Positions 10,282 to 22,455 of a stretch of 27,838 nt of DNA are shown one piece after another (the first letter of the stretch is position 1; every line of letters starts with the position of its first letter). The notes beneath the pieces were generated by a model. The model was not told where the DNA came from, ran no database searches, and saw only the letters and a program-made list of their open reading frames with translations. Source of the DNA: Oppiella nova (Eukaryota; Arthropoda; Arachnida; Sarcoptiformes; Oppiidae); the NCBI GenBank assembly GCA_905397405.1, contig CAJPVJ010000332.1, positions 1 to 27,838 on the forward strand, in the 5' to 3' direction. The translations under genes and the position numbers were made by a program.

Positions 10282-12389
10282 GAGAGAAATGTTTTGTTTG
10301 ATATTTTAAGCGATTCTCTGTGTTGTGTTGTGTTATGTGTATATTATGTGACATAAATTGCAAAGTAAGGATTGCATTCAAACCCAATGTTGTTATTGTT
10401 TTTTCTAACAAAACATATTAAAACTCACAAATCAATTGTGTTGTCTGTTGTTAATACCGTGTGAGCCATAACTTCCCAGTTTGACTATACTATGTGTACA
10501 CAGCAACACAGGGCTACTACTGTCTGCTCCATTGAATTAAATCTGGAATTTTATATAATTATATAAATAGTATACACTATCTCTCAGTAGACTATACCAA
10601 TAGCTCTATGTCTTAAAGGCTAACGAGATTTTGTGTAATAAACTAATTGCTCTCTAATGTTAAGGTAATATCCAATGCAATAATTAAATTAATGCGTCCT
10701 GAGTATATGCCACACCAATACACTGCACTATATCTACTGTACTGTAAAACCTGGAAATTGCATTTTATTTAATTATATTTATTTATATATATAAATATAT
10801 ACATGTATAGAGTGTATGTTTAGTGTGTTTGGTATAATTTGTTTGCATCAAATGGTCGATCCATTTGCCAATGAGAGCACCGCTGGACCTCCAATGCCTT
10901 TAAATGAACAGTTGTTTTAATTGGTGTCCACCATAGAAAAGCACCAAATAATACAATAGCCATAAATAAAACATATTGTTTCGTATATTATAAGTATTTG
11001 ATACCATACAAAATTAACATATTTATTATGTATTCACAAAATATAGTCACCAATTTTCGTATTAAACTTTTATATATTAATATCATAATAACTGTAACGA
11101 AGTTTTATGCATTCATAAATTTTAGTTAAATTATTACCAAATTCTCGATATTTTCTATACAAATAGCCTGTAATTAAAGGTCATATCAGTTGCTATACAA
11201 CTCGAGCGCAAACTATATTCATTTGAATGATGAGAAAATATTTTTTGGGTATACATTAAAATTGAATATTATTATTATTATTATAGCATTTTAAAGGCAC
11301 TGATTGATTGTATAATTAATAGATACCTGTGCCTTTTGATATATCAATTGATTGCTATTTGATGTGAGAATTTTTTGTATCAATGTTTCATAAAATGATA
11401 AATTTATTAAAAAATATTTTTCATTTTTCCACATTTTTCTTATTATTAATTCCAAGACATTAATCCTAATTATAAATCCAATTAACCTCTATTTTTGTGA
11501 CAATTTTCGCACAAAAATAAAACTGCTATCCATTTATGATATCTATAATTATGTTCTCAAATATTGAGATAAATATTATGTTTTAAATTAATTTAAATTA
11601 AATACAAGTGAATATCCGAAACAACAACAAGTTTAATAAATAAATCATAAAAACAAAAAATATAAAACCGCTTTAAGTACGAGATCTTTAGATATATTTA
11701 ATTAAAAATTAATATATATTTAAAATAAAATTACAGAATAAGTGAACTACTATTCCGGACATAGAGTTTGAAAAAAGTTTTATATTTCGTAAACCAATGA
11801 GAAATATCCATCCAATGATAACTAAAATCAATTAATTAATAATAGTCTTACGATAAATAGTATTTTTATAAATTCTTAAAAATTTTTAACATTTGTTTTT
11901 TATTTCCCAATACTTCTAGAGTTTAGATCAATAATACATAAAAAGAGTATTTTATTTAAAATTAAAGGCAATTTTTACTATAAAAACCTTTTCTAATTGT
12001 ATTTTCAATTATAGGTAATTGTTTGAGTAAATTCTTACTGCTTTTCGCTACAATAGTATTGAATAAATAGTTAAACACGAGAGTAAAATAAAGAAAGAAA
12101 CTCCTACTTCTTTACTCACTAATTAAATGATGGCATAAAAGTTTAATACAGTATTTTTGTAGCTATTTTGGGCTCTCTCTCTCCTATTACTAGATTTGAA
12201 TTCAAAATAAAATAAATAAATCAAATGTTTTTCCAATTCTTTGTTTTTACTTTTATTTCACAAAAAACTTTTTGACGAGAGAAGTAAGGCTTCAAAACGC
12301 GTTTCTCATCTTTCCTTAGGTTTTGTTATTTAATTACTTAATGAAAAATACATTGAAATCAAGTCTCATATGAATTCTACGATAGGGAC

Positions 12390-12411
12390 GAGAGAGAGAG
12401 AGAGAGAGAGA
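12390..12411. repeat. (GA)n microsatellite
   Basis: 22 bp of GA repeats. Confidence 0.93.
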
Positions 12412-13719
12412 TGCGAAAACACACACAAAACGAGTAAAAATTAAATTAAAAGATCATTATTAAAGGCTTTAATATGCTTTTGATTTAATAATTTCTAAGT
12501 TTCAAAATTAAATTATTATAACATTAGGACCTAATCATCATTATTATGATTGTTATTACGAAATACCAGTGCAGGTAAATGTGATAAAAATTGTGATAAT
12601 TTATATAAACATTTCATGTATGGAAACACTGGTTGAATAGGAATGGGATGCCAGGGGAAAGACATTTATGGGATTTCATGTTAGCTTCTCATCTGTTAAA
12701 CTCTTTATGAAAATCACTTTAGTCTTCGCCACAATCATAGCGTGACTTCTGGTAATTATATTTAAAAATTAAATATGATTTAAATATAAAATTGTTGTCA
12801 TATTTATTATAATAACACTTATGTATGGAATGGAAAATAACGTGCATTTTATGAGACGATTAAAAGTGAAAAATTAAGTTCAGAGTTAAATGTTAAGACA
12901 AATGATTTGTTTGACTGATAGACACAATAACTGAATGACTAAATCATATTTATAGTACACAATGTGTATTATGTATGCAATGTTTAATTTAGTATAGTTT
13001 TCATTACTTTCTCTCTCCCTCTCCCCATATATTTGAATGTCTCTAACGATTTACGATAGGGTTTAAGATAAAAAGACTATTTATATGTATTCATAACATC
13101 TGCTCTGTTATAGACTCCAGTTTTGATAGCATTATAAAAATTTATCAAAAATATTGTGTATAATATAGAAGTCAATTCTGGTCCCAAAACTATAAACACT
13201 TTTAATATATTTAACGAATAAATTATAATTATTTTGAATTATGAAAAGTTTTCAATTTTATTGAAAGCGCTCTTAAAATACATCTGGAGTTCTGTATTAT
13301 TATGACTATTATATGTAAAATAAATCTAATTATTGTCTCAAAAATTCAATTAAGATTTTAATCATTTTTTGTTTTGTTTGTTTGCATTAAATTTGTTTTT
13401 AAAGAAATAGCTCTCATATTGAAGTGAATATTCGTATATAAGTTAATATAAATACATATTGTTATTAATATTACACAATAATTCAACACAAATATTCAAA
13501 TATTTAGACTTTAAAATAAATGAGTTGTGAAATATATGCAAATTCTTAGATATTAATATAATATATTATACAATTCGCAACAAATCGCTGATTATCATTA
13601 TAAATACAAATATACATTATTTTAATTATCTTTATATACAAATACTTGCATCAAAACTTAATGGATATATTAATTAAAATTCACAAAACAATAAAAATAC
13701 AGTTCTATGCAAATGAATG

Positions 13720-13721
<2 letters not shown>

Positions 13722-13754
<33 letters not shown>
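13722..13754. repeat. (GA)n microsatellite
   Basis: 33 bp of GA repeats. Confidence 0.95.
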
Positions 13755-13758
<4 letters not shown>

Positions 13759-14852
13759 TTTAGACAAAACTTAAGTATTATTATATAAAAGTATATTTAA
13801 TTATAATTTATTATTTGCAAAATAAATTGAGACAAAGACTGCAAAGTCTTGAGAGACTTATTAAATGATGGAGTGGTGGGCCATTCAAACAGTCAATTAT
13901 TTAATTATTGAAGTTTGAATACAAAAATTTATATTTAATGATATTGCTTTGGTCAACAAAAAATCTAAACTACTAAAGTACAGTATGTTAAAATAGTGCA
14001 TGTATTATAAATGGGACAATGCGAAAACATCACAAATTATATTAAAAACCATTCATAACATTAAGGATTTATACATTTTCTACTCATTCACGCAAATAAT
14101 ATGTTTTAATGTAAAAATTAATGTACAAAATATTTGTGTTATGTTTTAATGTTTATGGCACTCGGGTTACAAACATCGAGTAAAATTGTTTTTATTTATA
14201 ATATTTTATTTATAAAAGTTTTCAAGTTTCCTTATTGCATATAATTTTTAATTAAATGTCAAAACAATTTAGTATCAACTAATTTTTCGGTTACAAATCG
14301 ATTTGAAGTGATTTCAAAAGCCATTTGTGAATGAATTTGTGTTTCATTAAAACATTTAATGTGTGTATTATATTCATTAATGATTACGATCATAGGCACG
14401 ACATTTGAAAATTGTTTCAAAAAATTATGTTTATTACCCCTTAAACAACAAAAATCGACAATATATCAGGGTTTAAAATTACATTGAATGCAGCATAAGT
14501 TATGTGATTGTTATTACGATTATGAATGAGTTTTTATAGCAAATCTAATTTAAGTGTTGTTTTCATTTTTGGCTATTATTTTAACACAATCTCTAAATCG
14601 CTTAATGCTTATAAAAACTCATTCAAAAATAAGTTTATTATTAAAATTTCTCGTTTTATTTATGTGTCGACTAATAAAATCAATGATCAATAGATTTAAT
14701 AGCGAAATGGTCTCCTATTCAGACAATTATAATCTCGCAATTTATTAGCCAGGATATGGACTGGGGATGGGGTATAATGAGGGCAATTGTCGCGGGAGGG
14801 GAACAAAAACATGCAAAAAACAACAAAATCACATCAATTTAATTTTTTTGGG

Positions 14853-14984
14853 AAAATCAGTGGAAGTTTTTCAGCCATTAATTTAATAAAAGGCTTATAT
14901 TTTAGCCATCACTGCAGGCCATAGCCCTCTGGGCTATCAGTTTCAGTCATTATATCATATATGACGTGACAGACAGTGTCTCTC
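14853..14984. repeat. 132-bp sequence identical to the bases after the N
   Basis: This runs from AAAATCAGTGGAAG to CAGTGTCTCTC and stops at the N at 14985. It is identical, base for base by eye, to 14986-15117. It looks like the end of one contig overlapping the start of the next. Confidence 0.93.
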
Positions 14985-14985
14985 N
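14985..14985. other. Single N (assembly join)
   Basis: The only ambiguous base in the window. It lies exactly between two identical 132-bp copies, which suggests a minimal-length gap placed between overlapping contigs that were not merged. Confidence 0.9.
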
Positions 14986-15117
14986 AAAATCAGTGGAAGT
15001 TTTTCAGCCATTAATTTAATAAAAGGCTTATATTTTAGCCATCACTGCAGGCCATAGCCCTCTGGGCTATCAGTTTCAGTCATTATATCATATATGACGT
15101 GACAGACAGTGTCTCTC
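14986..15117. repeat. 132-bp sequence identical to the bases before the N
   Basis: Second copy of 14853-14984. Both share AAAAT in front of CAGTGGAAG, whereas the tandem copy at 15569 is preceded by a different sequence. The two copies flanking the N are therefore probably the same locus. Confidence 0.93.
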
Positions 15118-15568
15118 GATCGGGGAGTCTATTGTGAAAAATGGCAATACATTTAAGTTTTTTATTAGTCTCTGAAAATCTTTATGTATTTTTGTTGCTT
15201 TTTATCTCTCGTTTTCTAATGTCTCTAAGAGTTAAAGAACTTCCACTTAAATGTCTCGAAAATGTTTTTGGACTTTAAATATAATTTTTTAGGGAAAACC
15301 TACCGAAAAGAAGGTATAATATGACGAGATTCATAAGCCATGAAATGAGAGACAAAATAAAAACAAAAAACTCTGTAGAAAGCAATTTCTCAAACCCTTT
15401 ATCTATCGTTAGTCAAGAATTTTAAGCATTGCGTTCAATAGCTGAGAGACAAACACTTTATTGTTTAAATGAGTTTCACAATTGTATTATTAACTTGAGA
15501 TTCACTAAAAGATTTACTAAATAAACAAAAAGTCAATTAATTTCGTACAAACACTTTTGACAAATCAA
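14991..15568. repeat. Tandem duplication, 578-bp unit, copy 1
   Basis: Starts CAGTGGAAGTTTTTCAGCC and ends ACTTTTGACAAATCAA, followed immediately by copy 2. I counted seven substitutions and no indels between copies, about 99% identity. It contains a perfect hairpin (ATAGCCC-TCT-GGGCTAT) at 15054-15070. A 10-bp AGTGGAAGTT near the start is repeated in inverted orientation near 15240. No coding content seen. Confidence 0.95.
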
Positions 15569-16146
15569 CAGTGGAAGTTTTTCAGCCATTAATTTAATAA
15601 AAGGCTTATATTTTAGCCATCACTGCAGGCCATAGCCCTCTGGGCTATCAGTTTCAGTCATTATATCATATATGACGTGACAGACAGTGTCTCTCAATCG
15701 GGGAGTCTATTGTAAAAAATGGCAATACATTTAAGTTTTTTATTAGTCTCTCAAAATCTTTATGTATTTTTGTTGCTTTTTATCTCTCGTTTTCTAATGT
15801 CTCTAAGAGTTAAAGAACTTCCACTTAAATGTCTCGAAAAAGTTTTTGGACTTTAAATATAATTTTTTAGGGAAAACCTACCGAAAGGAAGGTATAATAT
15901 GACGAGATTCATAAGCCATGAAATGAGAGACAAAACAAAAACAAAAAACTCTGTAGAAAGCAATTTCTCAAACCCTTTATCTATCGTTAGTCAAGAATTT
16001 TAAGCATTGCGTTCAATGGCTGAGAGACAAACACTTTATTGTTTAAATGAGTTTCACAATTGTATTATTAACTTGAGATTCACTAAAAGATTTACTAAAT
16101 AAACAAAAAGTCAATTAATTTCGTACAAACACTTTTGACAAATCAA
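15569..16146. repeat. Tandem duplication, 578-bp unit, copy 2
   Basis: Second copy of 14991-15568, ending ACAAATCAA before unique sequence. It carries the same ATAGCCC hairpin at 15632-15648. The seven scattered differences from copy 1 mean it is not a byte-identical assembly echo. Confidence 0.95.
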
Positions 16147-16635
16147 TTGACAACTCATTTATCTGTTTATTTTGATAAAAAAGTAAAAACACAAATTGAA
16201 AGCTAAATATAAATTGCATTTAATCATAAGATCTAATATGAGAGGTATAACTTATACCGTATAACTAATATAAAAATATCAGATTCATATCAAATTGAAT
16301 GTAAATTAAGACTTAAAAGCAAATGCAATACAAGTAAAACACAGGGACTAACAAAACAAAACAATAATTTATCCGAAAAAACAATATTATATAACAAATG
16401 AAAGTCTTTTTCTCGCAGTTTTCGCTTCAATTAAAGTATACCTTAAGTAATATAACACTCGCAACACAATAGACTGTATGGGGTCTGGAGTTCAGTCGAG
16501 TGAACCCTTTAATTGTGCGCCGGATGTTCGTGAAGTACACTATATGTTATGGTTGTGTATATAAGACACCAGTCCCTACCCCTAAACCCCTCGCTATAAT
16601 ATCCCATTTATTCTCACTGTATGTTTTGTGCAAAA

Positions 16636-16637
<2 letters not shown>

Positions 16638-16675
<38 letters not shown>
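16638..16675. repeat. (CT)n microsatellite
   Basis: 38 bp of CT repeats. It encodes an artificial SLSL run in one frame. Confidence 0.95.
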
Positions 16676-16677
<2 letters not shown>

Positions 16678-17716
16678 CATCTAAATGGATATAAACATCA
16701 TTCAACTTAATAGACAATAATATTTTCTACACTAATATATATGAAATACAATAAGAAATTTTTTATACGGTAAGAAAATCTTGAGAATAAAACAAAACAA
16801 AAACTTTTATTGCTTTAATATTAGACTTTAGATTTCATTAAATATTAAATTGTGATTATTATGACTGCGGTTCGGACTGTGAGCGTAAACCGAGAGAAAA
16901 TAAAAGTAATTTTAATTTTCTACACAAAAAAATAAAACAATAAGTACTGCGAAAAGCATATATAAAAAAGGAAATAAAATTCTCAATGCATTCAAAATAT
17001 TGTGTGTTTCACATAATTTATTATTCAACAAACTTTTAGTGCATTCGTTGTTAAATAAAATGACTTTTTATTTTCGACACAAATTCTGTGCTATGTCTCC
17101 AATACTCGTGTAGCGAGTGTTCAATAATTTCCATATTCTGTATGAAAACACAGACTCCTCTATCACTGTATTTGACATCACTTTCCATTAATTAATTTAT
17201 TACAATACAGGAAAGGCATTTAAATTAGTGTGTTTTGCATATACTGGTCTCAACCCCTTGCTGTACACCTGCACCATATACTGTATATTCTGTGTTATAG
17301 TTAGCTAACAAAAATCTGTTTTAATATAATGTATAATAATTTTATGGCTGCTGTATAAACTCATTAAAATCCGATTAAATTGATGTATATTTCCGGTAAT
17401 TTTCGTGTAATAAAGGCTTTTAAATAATATTTATTACTCAAAATATTAGATTAGAAAACTATCGGTGCTTTGAAAACCTGGAAAAACTCACAGCAAAAGG
17501 CAATATAACGTGAAAACAAAGTAATAGTTTTAAAATAAAAACAAATACGAATTTAATATTTTCATGAAAAACTATCAATGTTTTGAGCATTTCATTAATT
17601 ATTGCGTAAAATATTAGTTTGTTTTTATGTTTTAAATACAATAAATGCTATAAAATGCAAACATTTTAAAGTCAAAAGTCAAGTCATAAATAACTATATT
17701 TCTAAAGTGACTCAAA

Positions 17717-17740
17717 TCTCTCTCTCTCTCTCTCTCTCTC
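17717..17740. repeat. (CT)n microsatellite
   Basis: 24 bp of CT repeats. Confidence 0.95.
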
Positions 17741-18046
17741 AACAGGGAATCGGGTTTTTATATGAACAATGATATACTGTACAGTAGTTTTGTCCAAAAA
17801 CATTATTAGTGGTCACTTTTAAGGCTAATAATAAGGTTGGGGACGAAATGACTTCCAATGCCCTCCCTTTCCAAATGAACTGAAATGCTGTACATCTCTG
17901 TCAACAATGCTATCTCTAGTATTCATAATAATATTATTTATGTAAAGAAATTAATCGCATTAATAATACACTAATAAATCTCTTTTTGCTCGTAATGTTG
18001 AGCCCAAAGAAATGTAGTTTTTATTTTATAGTCAACTCAACTACCA

Positions 18047-18048
<2 letters not shown>

Positions 18049-18078
<30 letters not shown>
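18049..18078. repeat. (CT)n microsatellite
   Basis: 30 bp of CT repeats. Confidence 0.95.
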
Positions 18079-18080
<2 letters not shown>

Positions 18081-20196
18081 GAGAAGTTTTGAGAAAATAA
18101 TATCAGAGATTATTATTTGCGATAAACAGCTGTAAACTTAAGATATAAAGAGAGATGAGAGAGAAATGGCAGAAGATTTATGATAAGGGCTTATGAATAG
18201 AGTACATACTCTCCGCAGTCACAGACCTCCTCCCCCTTCATGTACTCTAATGTGGATGAATTGGGCAAATACAACCCCTCCCCCACTGTCCATACTTAGT
18301 GAACCGCCCGAATGAAAAAGTTTTTAACTGTAAATAATACTCTTTTTGATGGGTTTGAAGTATGTCTTCAATTGAAGTATTCATCGAAACAAACATTAAT
18401 AATAATAGCGTTCAGTCGTAACGCTATATTTGCGGACAAATAAAAGTTATTGACTTATGAATTGAAAGTCAAGTACCAAATGATTGATTCCTAATCAGAC
18501 ATATTAATTATAGGCATTCAATGGAAAGTTCAATAAAAAATATAATTGTTTGCATAAAGAAAATGTTTTCCCATATATTCTCACAACACTTATTATATAC
18601 ATAAGAATAGTGAACGCAATCGTATAATAAATTATCGTTTAAACCTTGTTAAAAATGTGGTCGCATTTTATAAATTAATGAAATACACACACAAAACAAA
18701 ACAAAATTAATATTTAATTGAAAAGTTCACCGAATCAGACAATTATTTAAAGAAAATTCATTAAACGCTATATAAAAATAATTCAAACGCTGCTTTTTTC
18801 TAATGACATTAAAATGTTATCTGAATTGACCCTAAAAACAAAAATGAAATAGTTTTCAAATGCAATAAACTATACGTCAAATCGAAATAAACTACTGATG
18901 AACAAAAATTGTTTAGATTTTCTTGTTGTTTAGTTGTGTGCTATTTGTAACCAACTTTTGGTTAGTGTAAATACTTTGAAAACTACACAACAATTATACT
19001 TAACCAAAACCAAAACTAAAACTAATTCGCAAATAATGTTAAAAACTAACACATCTCGCAATCTACACATAAATTTCAAACAAAAATATGAAAAAGTGGT
19101 AAAAATTAGTTTGTTTTCCATAAATAGCAGTCATTGAGGAATCGTTTAACTCGCATAAAGAGGGGCAGAGATAGGGAGCACCGGGAGATGCATAGAGATG
19201 CATAGAAAAATAGACAGAGAGAAAGTGAAATACAGTGTACAGTGAAGTGAAAATTGAAACAATAAATTATTAGACATTTTCAGTGACAAACAAAATAGCA
19301 GAGAGAGAAAAAAAACTTGTATATTATGAGCCGAGTATTTATGTTGCGCTAAGAATTGTTATCATAAATAATGATTTTTATTCATTTACTCCCGAAATGT
19401 AGTCTCACTTATAATTACAGCGGATGTGCAGATGTGTGGCTATAATTGCAATTATAGTCAGTCCGCTCTCTCTGTCCTCTCATGAAAGTCAATGTATTTT
19501 TTATATTTAACTTATACTAACATACAGTCAAAAATTTCACTTTCATATACTCTATGAGTCCACTATTTAATATTTTCTACATTTTTAGCTACCAGTGCTA
19601 GAGTAGAGTTCCTTTATGTATGCAAAGGAGATCTGAGTTTTTATATCATAAATGTTTGCAAAGTTAGGCTCATAATTGCTTTTAGCTATTATTTTAGTCG
19701 TATTTCATATTTATAATACCATGGCATAAAATATCGACTATTTTTTAAATACATTATTTACAGAAATCTGTCATATTTGGAGCAAAAGTAAGATTTTGAT
19801 AGCAGTGTATGAAAAAAAGTGATGCCTTTTATTATTTACAGAAAAATTCAAAACAAAAACAAGCAAAACAAAAATGTTTTTATATCTATATTTCATAATA
19901 AAAACAACTGAAGCATTGATTTTAACCCATATTCTCAATACAATTTCGGATATATTTTCGTGTTTAATGACATCTCATTCTTGTTTTAAAAGGAAAAAAC
20001 TTTTTTTAAGTACAATATTAATCATATTTTCTCTGTCTATCTCTATCTCTATTATACTTTCACTAACTGTTTGTCTGATTTTTTTCGTATATTGTCTGAA
20101 AAATTTTATTTTTCAACTAGAGTTTCGCTAAAAATAAGTGAACATAAGATTATCGACAAACGAGAGTACAAACTAATGTCAAATCGTAACTATAAA

Positions 20197-20198
<2 letters not shown>

Positions 20199-20234
<36 letters not shown>
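20199..20234. repeat. (CT)n microsatellite
   Basis: 36 bp of CT repeats. Confidence 0.95.
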
Positions 20235-20238
<4 letters not shown>

Positions 20239-20945
20239 CTGTTCCCAAAAATCTAATTCAATACAATCTATATATCTATATACTGTATATAAGTGAAATA
20301 TAATTCTTAAACTTTAAAAACTATTTGATAACAAAAAATACAGAATTGAATTTCATATAAAGAATTTATTTAATATTTTTCGAGCGAAAGGTATTTATTA
20401 TTGCTTTCTAGTTGTAGTTTCGGATCCATTCGTAAATCACACGGAATTAGTCAGAATATTCTTTGTGTTTGTATTTGCGTCAAACAATGCGACAAGAATT
20501 CAAGAATAAATAATAAATTGCTATAAAGTTTTTGACTAAAACTTTAGAAAGTATTAGAAAACTATAATAAATTAGATTTTTTCTAATAAATGAGATAAAC
20601 CCCAAAACAATAGATTGTTTGTCAAAAAGATATACTCGATATACAAATAAACACTTTTAGAGTAATTGGAAAAAGTGGTCATTAATTATAATAACTGTTA
20701 TTAATTGTTTGCCCATATATATCAAAAGGTTTTTCACCGATAATTGCAAAACAAATATTATAATAACAATTATGAGTATTATATGTTTAAATGTAATACT
20801 CGTTTTGGGGATGTTTTCCGTAAATAAGAAGTTATAAATTAACTCATATTTTTCACGAGTAGTTCATTATTATTATTGCAGCTATTAATGTTATTATTAT
20901 TTGTTTATTACTATTGGATAATAATAAGAGCCAATTCTATCGCAA

Positions 20946-21001
20946 TCTCTCTCTCTCTCTCTCTCTCACTCACTCACTCTCTCTCTCTCTCTCTCTCTCT
21001 C
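20946..21001. repeat. Compound (CT)n microsatellite with a CACT interruption
   Basis: Two CT blocks separated by CACTCACTCACT, 56 bp in total. It is the longest CT tract in the window. Confidence 0.95.
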
Positions 21002-21129
21002 AACATTCAGTTTTTAGAAACACTTTAATGGTTTGCAAAACACTAAACACCAAACTATAAGACACGCGAACGGGAAGACAAATACACAGATTTTTTGTGC
21101 ACAAACTTTGTATAAATAAATATAATGTA

Positions 21130-21242
21130 ACATGAATTCAATTTATTCAATGAATTTATTCATGAACCATACGAGACAAACAGTTGGTGTGGATATATGT
21201 GTTAGACATTAGGGCATAAGATATTCATTTCTCAAAACTTTT

Positions 21243-21249
<7 letters not shown>
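21130..21249 (+). repeat. Inverted repeat left arm (partner 22336-22455)
   Basis: These 120 bp start ACATGAATTCAATTTATTC and end CTTTTTTCACTC. They are the exact reverse complement of 22336-22455. The arm runs directly into a CT microsatellite on its inner side. No target-site duplication is visible outside the arms. Confidence 0.95.

Positions 21250-21275
<26 letters not shown>
21247..21275. repeat. (CT)n microsatellite
   Basis: 29 bp of CT repeats at the inner edge of the left inverted-repeat arm. Confidence 0.95.
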
Positions 21276-21280
<5 letters not shown>

Positions 21281-21671
21281 CTGGTAGCCTCTAGTAGTCT
21301 GGGCAGTAGACCTACCAGTGACTCATTTTGGATATTTGCTATCAAATTGAATAAATAGATCCCATATGTGCTCTAAAAACAGTGGTCTATATCACACCAC
21401 ATACAGAAGTCACTGGATATCAATACCAGTGTAAGCCATACATACAATTACAACAAACACACTGATAGAGTGAATCCGAGACTATAATAAGTTATCTGTT
21501 TATTGCATTTAGAATACAAGCAAAAGCACCGGTAGATACTGTATATAGCACCAGTGCATCCATACATGCAGTCCACACCATGCAGTCAATTAGTTTTGTG
21601 TACACAACACAAGACATACACATCAATCACACAATGTATGAGAAGTATATTAAAAATCTATTAGAGATGAG

Positions 21672-21707
<36 letters not shown>

Positions 21708-22335
21708 GGAAGGTGGGAGAGGTAGGCAATAGGCAATCTGTCTAATAGTATACATTTCCCTTTAATTGATGCAAACAAAAGGCATTCATTGACATTGAGT
21801 TCATTACGGATTTACGCCCTTTCGGTTTCCGCACACATCTTCTGCCGCCACTATTATCTGATTGTATTCGCAGACAAAAGTGGCGTAACTTTTGATCTCA
21901 TAATTCATATTACGGTCAATACGGCGCATAAAACCAATAATAAAATTAAGCAATTATTTTGTTTATCAATAGCAGACTAGTAGATGAATGCAAGCCTACT
22001 GTAGACACCGGTGTCTATTAGCCGATAGAGTGAGTAGGAAGTTATCAGATGGCCGTCCCCTTCATCTATCTCTCCTCTCATTGCGAGTCATTATTCACTC
22101 TCTCATTAGTGTACGGTTTGTGATATTTGCGGCCAACGAGAGTAATGTCTATATAATTATTACGACTATTAATGAGAGATACAGAGTATTAGCCAAACTT
22201 TTTGGGCCTTAATTCTAATGTTAGCCATAATTTGTCTCTCAAAGCGTGTGTTTAAGTGTTGAGACACAAGGAATTCATTGTTAATGAACTGTTAGTTCAG
22301 TCGTGTATTCATACGAAACAGTGAGAGAGAAAAGT
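21250..22335. other. 1086-bp segment between perfect inverted repeats
   Basis: This segment is somewhat less AT-rich than its surroundings, with several CCAGT/ACTGG-like words around 21300-21560 and two short frames (21789-21980 and 21988-22212). Neither frame shows a recognisable domain. It is bounded by 120-bp perfect inverted repeats, so it could be inverted by recombination or could be a non-autonomous element, but no transposase or target duplication supports the latter. Confidence 0.45.
21675..21704. repeat. (GA)n microsatellite
   Basis: 30 bp of GA repeats inside the inverted-repeat-bounded segment. Confidence 0.95.
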
Positions 22336-22455
22336 GAGTGAAAAAAGTTTTGAGAAATGAATATCTTATGCCCTAATGTCTAACACATATATCCACACCA
22401 ACTGTTTGTCTCGTATGGTTCATGAATAAATTCATTGAATAAATTGAATTCATGT
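22336..22455 (-). repeat. Inverted repeat right arm (partner 21130-21249)
   Basis: Exact reverse complement of the left arm. It starts GAGTGAAAAAAG and ends TTGAATTCATGT. On its outer side (22456 onward) the sequence does not match the left flank. Confidence 0.95.

Larger units (their letters stand above)
9965..14852. other. Long AT-rich non-coding stretch
   Basis: No gene, RNA or transposon recognised. It contains four GA/CT or trinucleotide microsatellites listed separately and another short TTA/ATT run near 11270-11285. A short G-rich stretch lies at about 14750-14800 (plus strand). The longest frames are short, AT-driven and lack motifs. Confidence 0.5.
16147..21129. other. Long AT-rich non-coding stretch with CT tracts
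   Basis: No gene recognised. A C-rich patch lies at about 18215-18310. A short tandem GATGCATA pair lies near 19187-19205. Several CT microsatellites are listed separately. The frame at 19874-20131 looks hydrophobic only because its codons are T-rich. Confidence 0.5.

Noticed and set aside
8871-16146. LTR retrotransposon or CRISPR-like interpretation of the 550-bp and 578-bp repeats
   Set aside because: The copies abut directly with no internal domain, no TG...CA ends and no polymerase or integrase coding. Unit size and spacing are nothing like a CRISPR array.
19874-20131. Apparent multi-pass membrane peptide
   Set aside because: Hydrophobicity comes from T-rich codons in AT-rich DNA; there is no charged-loop pattern, splice context or homology that I recognise.
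21130-22455. DNA transposon with 120-bp terminal inverted repeats
   Set aside because: The flanks show no target-site duplication, the ends match no superfamily that I recognise, and no transposase remnant is present, so it is not called as a mobile element.
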